The notes below the pieces were generated by a model, which did no database searches, was not told the origin of the DNA, and was given only the letters and a program-made list of their open reading frames with translations. This document shows positions 1-8,227 of a DNA stretch of 16,310 bases, piece after piece. Position 1 is the stretch's first letter, and every line of letters begins with the position of its first letter. Both the position numbers and the translations under genes were made by a program. Source of the DNA: Stephanodiscus triporus (Eukaryota > Bacillariophyta > Thalassiosirophyceae > Thalassiosirales > Thalassiosiraceae); the NCBI GenBank assembly GCA_036939755.1, contig JALLAZ010000629.1:1-16310 (forward strand). Reading direction: 5' to 3'.

Positions 1-214
1 CTAGAACTATTCTCTCTTGTGGATCGAAAAGAGGAAAATGCATTTTTTCAGAGAAATAAGTCATCTGAGTGACTGTACTATTGCAACGACTTTACTTAAA
101 TTGACCTAGAAAATACAAAATTCATTAATATTTACAAAAGAAGTTGTTTACTCTATTCTTTATACATGAATGCTCAAAATGCCGCTGCCGTTGTTGATAT
201 TTCATACCCCAGCT

Positions 215-598
215 TCAACCGCCACTTTCGATATGACCCGCCTCGCAAAACGGAGGGCGGCGCGCAATCGGATACAAGGCCATAGTTTCACCTAGTCTTG
301 CAGCTGGTAGACCCATCAGGGGTGGGAGCTTGGACGGCCGCGGCTTGAGCCAAATAATCGGCATGTTACCGCGGCGCCTTTCGTGGACTATGCTCTCGGC
401 GCAGAGGAACTTGTCCATGTGAATGCCTATTGTGGGAGCTCGATCAACACCTTCAAGCTCGTTCAGAAAGAATCTCGGAGCCGGAGGAGAAGGTGGTGGG
501 GGGCACACTGGCAACAGATTCATATTAGTAGTCCTCGCAGGGGTGGTACTAAAATGCTGGGCTGACGTGATCATGTTGTGTTTAGCACTCAAATGCAT
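215..598 (-). CDS. Doubtful small ORF, 127 aa, unknown
   Basis: An ATG-initiated frame of 127 codons in a locally GC-richer patch within AT-rich DNA. The predicted protein is proline-rich (a PPPPSPPAP stretch near residue 35) with no signal peptide, membrane segment or recognised domain. No splice sites were identified that would extend it. I list it because it is the only ATG-started frame of this length in the first 1.3 kb. Length alone does not prove coding in this sequence, and it could equally be a remnant or chance frame. I do not recognise a family. Confidence 0.2.
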   Translation of the reverse strand: MHLSAKHNMITSAQHFSTTPARTTNMNLLPVCPPPPSPPAPRFFLNELEGVDRAPTIGIHMDKFLCAESIVHERRRGNMPIIWLKPRPSKLPPLMGLPAARLGETMALYPIARRPPFCEAGHIESGG

Positions 599-1120
599 GC
601 GAAAACAATGATGCCGAAATAGTTGTATTATTCTTGATTATGACAGTAAAGTGGGCGGGTCGTGAGATGTTGATGTAGGCGACGAGAGTTCTTATTGAAA
701 CGAAGTGGTCGTGGTATCTCTAGAGAGAACTCGACTGACTCACACTGAGACTCTACGAAATTCGACAGAGCTCGGTCAACTCCACATGAGAGCGTCAACT
801 CATAAAAAGAATGAAGAATTATCATTTTTTATGTATGTAATATTGCAGATTATTTACCAGTTCGAATTTTTAGGAAACCTTTGGGCAGCCCTAATGATTC
901 GTTGAAAGTTTCGAAGTATGACTTACTACAATATCCAAATCAAAACCGACACGATTTCCGCGCGTGGGAGTTTTTTTTCGTTTGGGGTGGGATGGGGAAA
1001 AGCGTCGACTAATAAAGAACATTTGATTTGGACTCTGTAGTCTGTGCTACTGCTAAAATTTTGAGCGGGAGAAAATGAAAGTAAAGTTCGCCAAAATTTC
1101 ACTTCAGGGGGGGATGAAGC
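599..1120. other. AT-rich intergenic stretch, no gene seen
   Basis: Short frames occur on both strands, but most lack an ATG start (they begin at GTG or TTG) and none has a recognisable motif. The 3' part probably belongs to the upstream regulatory region of the gene starting at 1484. No RNA gene or repeat was recognised. Confidence 0.5.
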
Positions 1121-1259
1121 TGACGTCAATTTACTTTGACGTCATAATTATGTCAGCGTCGACAGCTGAAACGATTGCTCGTATGTAGGAGTAAGTACTT
1201 GATCAGAACTTTTGCCTGTCGACGTCAGTACCACGTCATCAAACGACGTCAGCTGACGC
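1121..1259. promoter_or_regulatory. Cluster of six CRE/CCRE-like elements
   Basis: Seen directly: full palindromes TGACGTCA at 1121-1128 and 1137-1144 (16 bp start to start), ACGTCA at 1222-1227, 1233-1238 and 1246-1251, and TGACGC at 1254-1259. The last two are in CGACGTCAGCTGACGC. TGACGT, ACGTCA and TGACGC are the three core forms reported for CO2/cAMP-responsive elements bound by a CREB/ATF-like bZIP factor in the diatom Phaeodactylum. The cluster ends about 225 bp before the ATG at 1484, so it most likely belongs to that plus-strand gene. Function is inferred from motif density alone. Confidence 0.55.
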
Positions 1260-1483
1260 AAGCATTTTCGAAATTAGACAAACTGCTCAGAGGTATTATT
1301 CGCCAGATATCCACGATTTCTCTTCTGTGCCCGTCATGTAGAGAGTACCAATCATGGCACTCGTCGGTTGCCAAGCGACCACCTTTTCAGTCCTAAAAGA
1401 CCACGGTCTGGCCAAGCCTGTTGTTCGCACATTACAGCTTCAGCACCCATCATCTCCTCGCGCAATAAATTCATTCTCACGCC

Positions 1484-2235
1484 ATGCCGTCAGCAGTTTT
1501 GCGTCCCAAGAATGCTTCCTGGAGGGCAACCGGAATGCCAATAATGCCATCCGGACTCGTAAATCGGGGTGGTCAAAATGGTTTCAAAACCGGTTTTAGC
1601 TCATGTCATAGAGTTACTAGAAGCAAATTCTCTCAATTTTTCGGCACTCTGCTACATCAAAGACCGCAAGAGGTGTCCGTCGCCGAGCGGAGCGTCCGAG
1701 ATCTTCGACACGTGCCTAGATATCACGTACCACTTCAGTATGACCACCAAGAAGAGAGGATTCGGGAAGAACGACGTCTATCTTCTCAGCTATCAGCATC
1801 CCTTAGTACAATATCTGAAGGCGATGAGTGTACTGAAGCACCGGGAAAGTCTTCGCGGAAGAAGCGAGTAACGTTCGAAGAGAGTGTCGTCGTTGTTCCA
1901 GTGCCACTGAGATGCGACTACTCCGAACGAATGCTAACAAAACTGTGGAGCAACGCCGTCGAGAGGTGCGATAACGTTGGTGAGTGGATGTCAAATTGGA
2001 ATAATCAGTTTCGCTTCACCCCATCGAACTCAAATTCTATTCTATTTCTCTCCCCACAGAGCGGAACATGATCGAGTTTGAGGCCGAAAACCGCGACTGG
2101 CGCTGCGCCTGCCTCGAAGATGAAATGTACACCTGCAATGACACCCACGAGTTGATCCACCCGGCACACGTCAAAACGAAGCAGTATCAACCTTTCAGCC
2201 CTGGCGCAGACTTACGACATTTGCCCGTCATGTAG
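1484..2235 (+). CDS. Two-exon conserved diatom protein, 223 aa, with PP1-type RVxF motif
   Basis: Exon 1 is 1484-1979 and exon 2 is 2060-2235. The junction G|GTGAGT...CCCCACAG|A keeps frame, giving 672 nt and 223 residues. Without splicing, the frame runs into the intron and loses the conserved tail. Residues 128-131 are RVTF in a basic-then-acidic setting (KKRVTFEE), the form of a protein phosphatase 1 docking motif. It is followed by a hydrophobic strand, DYSERMLTKLW, and after the splice a stretch with RNMIEFEAENRDWR and a final acidic E/D-M segment. This layout (RVxF-like, YS...LW, R-N-x-x-E-F...DWR) recurs in diatom hypothetical proteins as I know them. The molecular role is unknown. The N-terminus is the least certain part: an ATG at 1354 in a better context opens a different 81-codon frame and could be a uORF or alternative first exon. 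Confidence 0.7.
1980..2059 (+). other. Spliceosomal intron, 80 bp
   Basis: The donor is GTGAGT at 1980 and the acceptor CCCCACAG ends at 2059, after a pyrimidine-rich run. Splicing is phase 1 and restores the conserved reading frame downstream. Confidence 0.75.
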
Positions 2236-2537
2236 TCTTCGATGTTCCAGTATGCTTGCTCCACAAGAGCTCATGTTATGTACGTCTGAGAATCTTTCTT
2301 TAGGACTGGAAGCGACAACTCAAAAACATGCGTGGGGATGGGTCACCAACAAACGCGCCATCCGTTCCATTGATCGAATGCATCGTTAAGGGTAACGCTA
2401 TCTAGGGGTTCGGTGACACGATTTTATGGCTCTAGACCTGCACATGGTAATTTTTTAATGCCTAACTACGGGACAGGCACAAACTAGACATCGATTCCTG
2501 CAAGACATGTACCAGGGGGTCGAGCCCCTACGACGGC
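2236..2537. other. Convergent 3' spacer, nothing recognised
   Basis: It separates the stop of the plus-strand gene ending at 2235 from the stop of the minus-strand hydrolase at 2538. It presumably holds both 3' UTRs. No ORF, repeat or structured element stands out. Confidence 0.5.
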
Positions 2538-4330
2538 CTATCGTCCATATTCTTGTCTTCCCTCCCGGCGTCCTTGTCCCCCCCCTTCCCGCTCGTAACG
2601 ATCGTCCTTGTTACTCCAACGCGGACCGCGAAAGAACGACGCCGCGCCCTCCTCGCCGAAAAGGACGTCCCCTCCCCCCCCACCTCCTCCCCCCCCCCGA
2701 GTACCCCCCCTCCCGGACGCCCCCGCGGAGGACCTCCCGTCCGCGCCCGATCGTCCCCCTACCGACCCGCGGTGCGACGGGACGACGACGCCCCCCACCT
2801 CCTCCCCCTCCTCCCCCTCCTCCTCCTCGCTAGGGACGAACGTCACCGGACGGGGCGATCCCGACGGCAGGTCGTCCCCGAGTCCCGCCGCGATGACGAC
2901 CGCGGAGTTGAATTCCTCGTGATTGTCAAGCATGAGTAGGTGTCCGGCGTCCCTGACGCCGTGCACGTGCACCCTCGGGGGCGGCCCGCACGACGACGAG
3001 CTCCCTCCTCCTCCTCCTCCTCCCATTCCCTCCTCCTCGCGATGCATCGCCTCTGCGCCTCGAGTCCGCCGCGATAGTCCATCCAATCGCGCTGTCCGTA
3101 GATCATGTGCACCTCCAACCCGTCGTCGTCGTCCTCGTAGTCGTTTTCGGACAACGAGGCGTGGGGGGGGGGTACGACGACGATGTCATGTATCCGATCG
3201 ACCAACGGCGATTTCGCGTACGCGCCGCCCGTGAGTATCTCTCCCAGGCAGTACTCCCCGCTCCCCGGCAGCATGCTGTTCTGGTACAGGTACTCCCCCA
3301 GCGCATCGCGCTCGTCCGGACACGCGATCGACGGCAGGCGTCGTTCGACGTACGAATCGACCATGGCACGACTCTTGCCGTGGGGGAGAGAACGTAGGAA
3401 GTCGCCGGGCGTGATGCCTCGATTCTCGAAAAGGTATCGCAGGGCCTTCATCGCGTACCTCGCATAGAACGGTAGCGAGTCTATCGACCTCTCCTCCTCC
3501 TCGACGGGACGACGACGGGGCACGCCCACCGGCGACAGGAGTATCAGGCGATGGACGCGATCCGGATGACGCTCGGCGTACGCCGTCGCGAGGTACCCTC
3601 CCATGGAATGTCCCGCAAGCGTCAGCCTCGGTATGTCGTGATGGGCGCGCCAACGCTCGAGGGACTCGACGAAGAACGCCTCGGCGGCCGCGACCCTCGT
3701 CGTCGTCCCGACCTTCGCGTCGTAGTCGTCTTCGACGTCATCCTCCCCGCGAGGCGGGGGGGTGGGGGATGGGGAGGACCTCGTCACGAGGTCGAACCTC
3801 GGACGGGAGCTGAGTCCCCACCCGAGCATGTCGAGCGCGTACACCCGATCGAAGTGACGGGACAATCCCGACAGGTTGCGGTAGAAGTAGAGGGAGCCGT
3901 TGGCGTACCCGTGCAGGAGGACGAGCGGGGGCGACGAATGCGACGAATGCGACGACGTAGAAGGAGAAGAAGACGAAGACGAAGACGACGAGCCCGGTCG
4001 ATCGTCGTTCGTGACCATCACGCCGTGGAGGGAGAGGGCGCGGTCCTCGTCGTCCTCGTCGTCGTCGTCATCATTATCGGACCCGCGGCGGCGGATCGAC
4101 GACGGCGGCGGGATGGGCGTGTCGAAGAGCTCGAAGCGGCTGGTGCCGCGAGTTCGACGACGATCGCTTTCGCTTTCGCTTTCGTCGTGATTTTGATTTT
4201 GATTTCGATGGTGGCCGAAGCGCGTCCTGGCGTACTCGAGCAAACGTCCCTCCGCGACGCGCAATGCCTCGAGTCGATCGGCGATCGACGGCGAGGACGA
4301 TGACGACGAGAGGTGGGAGAATGGCCACAT
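2538..4330 (-). CDS. ABHD4/ABHD5 (CGI-58)-like alpha/beta hydrolase, with frame break near 3000-3035
   Basis: Starting at ATG 4330, the frame encodes residues 1-495 and closes at 2843. An acidic and poly-Ser N-terminal region is followed by LVLLHGYANG (oxyanion loop, about 136-145), DMLGWGLSS, the nucleophile elbow GHSMGG (Ser242), YAERHPDRVHRLILLSP, and GQRDWMDYRGG with the likely acid Asp415. After a GAG/GGA microsatellite this frame turns into basic nonsense. The family-typical end, RDAGHLLMLDNHEEFNSAVV, lies in another frame that runs on to 2538. It supplies the catalytic His and an HX4D motif (codons 2942-2925). Known family members act as lipases, lysophosphatidate acyltransferases or lipase co-activators in lipid droplet and phospholipid metabolism. 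Ser at the elbow, rather than the Asn of animal ABHD5, predicts an active hydrolase. The break may be an assembly indel, a polymorphism or true inactivation. A long low-complexity tail follows the domain. Confidence 0.8.
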
Positions 4331-5006
4331 CGGGGAAGGAGGGTAGGTGGCGTTATTGTTATTACGTTATCCTGTGCCGACTCGATGGTGTATTTCTTGT
4401 CCTCCTCTCTCAAATAATAATGATGGAGTCAGTAGTGTCTCGGCATTTTGCATGTTGTGTTCTCTGTCTTTGTTCTTGCCTCTTTTTCATGTTTTTTCTT
4501 CCCACTTCTCGCTTCTGGCGGGAAAGTTGGAGGCCTACTATTTCCCAAGGACATATTACAGTCTCCAGTACAATTGCGACAAGGGAAAAATCGAGATATT
4601 TCCCTTCGTACTGTTCCTACCGTATCTCTCCACGAGAAGCTAGGGGAAGCTCGCAATTGTACTGGAGACTGTGTAGTGATTTGTTTTGTGTCCCAAGATC
4701 CAACATCAAGTGCGGGAAGGAAGGATTGGCGGGCAGATTTGGCGGGAGAGGAGTGGCCGGCCCCGCTTGCTACCTACCTACCTAGAGATAGGTACCATAG
4801 TACGTACTCTAGCTCGCCGGGCGGGTTGTTGGGGCCGGGGAGGAAGAGGCCATGACTCAGTCACTCCCTGCCTTACCATACTGCACCTGCCAACGAACCG
4901 AAAACACACACAAACTCTTTTTTCAAGAGGTGCCATATGTTAGTGAAAATAATAACATAGTCCTCTCGGGGGCGTTGGGCGAGGCGTCCCCTCCGTCGTT
5001 CGGATC
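4331..5006. other. Divergent promoter spacer
   Basis: It lies between the ATGs of the hydrolase (minus) and the PPR-like gene (plus), so it should carry both promoters. It contains the inverted repeat described separately, and a run of TACC repeats leading into the perfect palindrome AGTACGTACT near 4799-4808. No convincing gene was seen; the small frames here lack motifs. Confidence 0.5.
4558..4672. repeat. Perfect 22-bp inverted repeat, 115-bp foldback
   Basis: The left arm 4558-4579 and right arm 4651-4672 are exact reverse complements over 22 bp, separated by a 71-bp loop. The loop holds its own smaller inverted pair, AAGGGAAA / TTTCCCTT (about 4581-4607). No clear target-site duplication flanks it. 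It could be a MITE-like remnant, a structured RNA in a UTR or a regulatory hairpin. The sequence only establishes the symmetry. Confidence 0.8.
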
Positions 5007-5727
5007 ATGCTACCGCTCCGCCGCCTCCCTGGGGCCGCGATCTCGACGACGGCATCGTCGTCCCCCTTCTCCTCCACCACCCGTCGCCGTCGTGGGGAGG
5101 GAGGGCCTCCGACGACGATGATGATGCGGAATCGGACATCGGCGGTGCCTTCCTCCACGTCATCGTCGCTTTCGTTGGCGTCGTTCGCGGTGAGGAAAGA
5201 CGACGACGATGACGACGAGAACAAAAACGAAAACGACGACGACGACGAGGAGGACGTCGATTGGAGGGAACTCTTTCGCTCCCGCGATTACGACGATCCA
5301 TGGAGTCCGCGCCTCCCTTTACCCCCGACGACGGGATCGACATCGACGTCGACGTCGACCGCCGCGCCGTCGTCCGTCCTCGACGGGACGTGGACCCGCC
5401 GTCGACACGGGATGAACCTCGAGCCCCTGACGTGCGCGGTCGTCGTCGTAGTCGGCGGCGGCGGAGGCGGCGTCGGAGCGAAGGAGTCCCGCGTCGACGA
5501 CGACGACGCGACTGCTACCACGGCGGACGGAACGACCGCGACTGCGACGATCGAGGACGGCGAGGCGAGGACGTCGCGCGTCGACGCGCAGACCCGCCAT
5601 CTCTGCGGCATGCTCGACGACCTGCGCAGGACCGGGATGTGGAGGGGCGCGGACAGGCCCGTCGTCGGCAGGTGCCGTCGCGCGATCGGGGATTTGCTGA
5701 AAATGACGCCGACGGAGCGGCCGCCGC

Positions 5728-5759
<32 letters not shown>

Positions 5760-6615
5760 TTCGCGGGAATGGCCCAGCGGGCGGGAGAGATCCTGCTTCG
5801 GATGGAACTGTGCGCGCCGCCGTCAATCCTTCTCCTGCTCCAACGACGACGGGGGGAGGAGGGCGGATCGGGAGGGAGCGACCTAGACGACGACGACGAC
5901 AACGACAGTGATTACTCGCGTCCCGATTTCCCCCGTCACCTCGCCGATGCCAGATTCGCGCTGCCCGTACCGACCCGGGCGATCTACGACATGGTCCTGC
6001 TCGCCTACGCGAAGGAGTACGGACCCCGTCGCGTCGCCGAGCAGGCCGAGGACGTCGTATGGTCCATGATCGCGCGCGCGATGGCGATGCGGGGGGGACG
6101 ACGACGGAGACGGGGACGGCCGCGGCTGGATGACGGGGGAGGGGAGGTCGTCGACGACGAGGCGGGGGAGGAGGAGGCCGACGACGACGACCTAATCCTC
6201 CTCCCCACGACTGAAAATTGGAATTGCGTGCTGAAATGCTGGTCAAGAAGCGACGATCCCGACCGAGCTTTCTTCTCTTATTCGTTCCTGTTGTCGTGGA
6301 TGGAGTGGATCAGGCGAGGCCAGGCGAACGACGGGGAGGGCGGTCCCAACGAGGAGTCCTTTCGGTGGGTCCTTCGCTCGTGCTTGGCCGACGACGACGA
6401 ATACGACCCCGTCGGACTCAAGTTACGAGGTACGAACAAGGACGAGGTATCGGAATCCCGACGTCGCGCGAGGGAGATGGGTTCTGGCGTAGCCGTGCGC
6501 CTGTGGAGAGAAATGCAAAACTACTCCGATGGGGTTACGCGTTACGATTCTACCACCTATCACGACGCGATACGAGCGATCTGCCAAACATTGGAGCTGC
6601 CGTCCTCATCGTCGT

Positions 6616-6646
<31 letters not shown>

Positions 6647-6800
6647 GGCGCTCACGACGCTCGTCCGCGTGTACTCGCGATGCAGAGCTGACGGCATGCT
6701 CACTCCCGAAATCACGGATCTCGTCAAGTCCGCCACGACCAAGTTGCAATTCGCCCGACTTCTAGCGAAGGCCGACGCACTTGACGACGTCGAAAGCTAA
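5007..6800 (+). CDS. PPR-like helical-repeat protein, 597 aa, probably organellar
   Basis: The N-terminus (MLPLRRLPGAAISTTASSS) is rich in Arg, Ser and Thr and poor in acids, as in a mitochondrial or plastid presequence. Next come low-complexity Asp/Glu, Thr and Gly tracts. The C-terminal half has spaced helical segments typical of diatom pentatricopeptide proteins: PTRAIYDMVLLAYAKEYG (about 318-336) with a following AEDVVWSMIARAM, ENWNCVLKCWSRSDD (about 402), NEESFRWVLRSCL (about 448) and DSTTYHDAIRAIC (about 514). PPR proteins bind organelle RNA and act in its processing or translation. Repeats here are few and degenerate, so RNA binding is an inference. (ACG)n tracts code Thr runs at about residues 245-252 and 538-546. 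It converges on the Cys-rich gene with 15 bp between stops. It appears intronless. Confidence 0.6.
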
Positions 6801-6815
6801 AGATAGAAGGAATCG

Positions 6816-7646
6816 TCACCACCTTCCGATGTATGGCACGGTATCCCTCTTTTCGGCATCGCCCTCGGCGCACGCTCGGGGCGTGATGCACACGCAGGAC
6901 GATGCCCTCGTGGAGAACGTTCCGGCTGGACATCGGACACAATTCTTGACAGAGTCGCTCCCCAAGCTTGCCGTGGACGTCCCGGCCGGGCACGGCGAGC
7001 AGCCTCTTAGGCTCCGCCCGCCAACATCTTCTCGATAGTGATTGGGTGGGCACGGCGTGCATTTCGCGACGACATCGTAGTCGACGCTGCGGTACGTTCC
7101 CGCCGGGCAGGGTATCATGTTTCCTCCTTCGCGGCTTGCGAAATTCCCCGACGAGTCGTTTTCAGTCGCGCGGTCGTCGACGAAGACGAGCTGCGAGCAA
7201 TAGTAGCCGGGCTGGCACCTTCTCAGTGCCATTAGGCATCCATCGCGACATTCCAACCTGGCCATTTCCGCGAGGTCGTTATACGGCGGCGTCGACGAGT
7301 CGTAACTATATCTCTCATCGCACAGATTGAGGCATTTGTCTAATGTGGTCCTTCCCTCGCCGACCATTTCATCCGCGCTCGATGTAGTGGTGAAAAAATA
7401 GGTGCATCCCAGTTCGCAAAAGCTGGAGAACGAATGCTCACTTTCGTCGTCGGCTGCAAGGTGATATGGATATGGTCGCGTGAGGTGCAACTCGACCCTC
7501 AGAGGATCTATGGCGTGCCAAGGACGCGTACGGTAAGGTCTGTCGGGTGAACGGCAATCGATGTGACATCTATCTTCAGTCCCCGACGCAGGGCCAAATT
7601 GACAGAATGCAATTATGATGACGACTGTTGTTGCTAATCCTTGCAT
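6816..7646 (-). CDS. Secreted Cys-rich protein with ephrin-receptor-like/TNFR-like repeats, 276 aa
   Basis: The start is the ATG at 7646. The frame is open further upstream, to a GTG at 7727, but has no other ATG, and 7646 directly gives a signal peptide (MQGLATTVVIIIAFCQFG, cleavage probably after PASG). The N-terminal half carries three CX3C pairs (CELGC, CLNLC, CRDGC) suggesting disulphide-linked helices. The C-terminal half has successive CPAGTY, C..CPPNHYRE, C.PCPAGTSTASLGS and CVRCPAGTF units, the pattern of GCC2/GCC3 (ephrin-receptor-like) domains. It ends soon after a CVCITPRAC segment without a membrane anchor, so it is probably secreted or in the secretory pathway. Specific function is unknown. 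Confidence 0.75.
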   Translation of the reverse strand: MQGLATTVVIIIAFCQFGPASGTEDRCHIDCRSPDRPYRTRPWHAIDPLRVELHLTRPYPYHLAADDESEHSFSSFCELGCTYFFTTTSSADEMVGEGRTTLDKCLNLCDERYSYDSSTPPYNDLAEMARLECRDGCLMALRRCQPGYYCSQLVFVDDRATENDSSGNFASREGGNMIPCPAGTYRSVDYDVVAKCTPCPPNHYREDVGGRSLRGCSPCPAGTSTASLGSDSVKNCVRCPAGTFSTRASSCVCITPRACAEGDAEKRDTVPYIGRW

Positions 7647-8227
7647 GCTGTTACTGTCGTCGTCGATGTCGTCGATGATCGGATCGAACAAGGGAATTTG
7701 TGCGAAGCAACTTCGAAGCCAATCCACGATTCACAAATAAGAGAAGACGTGCACAAGATACGCACAAGGGGATTGGGTCTGGAACTAAGTTGTAAATTCA
7801 GTTCTCCCCTCGCCCGACTCCATTCCGTGATCTGGAAGATGATGCCTCAGTCCTAAAAATCCGATCGATTGGACTGGTTGGTCATCCGATGTAATCGAAT
7901 GCGAGGTGGAAATGAGACTTCCGGTCTCGTTTTCGCCACTCCGAAGATTTAAATAAATATTTTCGGTGCTCTCCTCTGCCCAGCGTCCAAACAAAACAGA
8001 CACCGGAGCGGAGTCGTTGCAATAAAATCCTCACTACCACCTTTCTACTTGCCGTTCTACTTGTTAAATATAGTCACGTGAGTGTCAATTATATTTTTAG
8101 GTGATGAATTGTATTTTTCTCCAATCGAATCTTTATAACAAATTAATTGCCCACACTGTGCGACAACCGAAGGAAAGAACTCTCCTTTCTCCTCGGCGAG
8201 TTTGTCAACTGTTCAAGAATTGAGGTT
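7647..8227. other. Spacer between HSP70 3' end and Cys-rich gene
   Basis: Both flanking genes are on the minus strand, so this should contain the HSP70 3' UTR and the promoter of the Cys-rich gene. It has AT-rich segments, including AATATTTATTTAAAT on the minus strand near 7945-7962. The frames here lack ATG starts or domains. No RNA gene was recognised. Confidence 0.5.

Noticed and set aside
2553..2939. Long plus-strand frames opposite the ABHD gene
   Set aside because: They are proline/arginine/serine-rich mirror translations of triplet-biased minus-strand coding DNA, without domains.
3551..4303. 250-codon plus-strand frame with poly-Arg, opposite the ABHD gene
   Set aside because: Antisense shadow; the minus strand carries clear hydrolase motifs over the same bases.
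5515..6246. 243-codon minus-strand frame opposite the PPR-like gene
   Set aside because: It is composed of Arg/Pro/Ser runs produced by GAC-type triplets, and the opposite strand has the helical segments.
7647..7727. N-terminal extension of the Cys-rich protein
   Set aside because: It would start with GTG and would bury the signal peptide; the ATG at 7646 is the first in frame.
7785..8003. 72-codon minus-strand frame in the HSP70/Cys-rich spacer
   Set aside because: It starts at GTG, its only ATG is close to the end, and no motif is seen.
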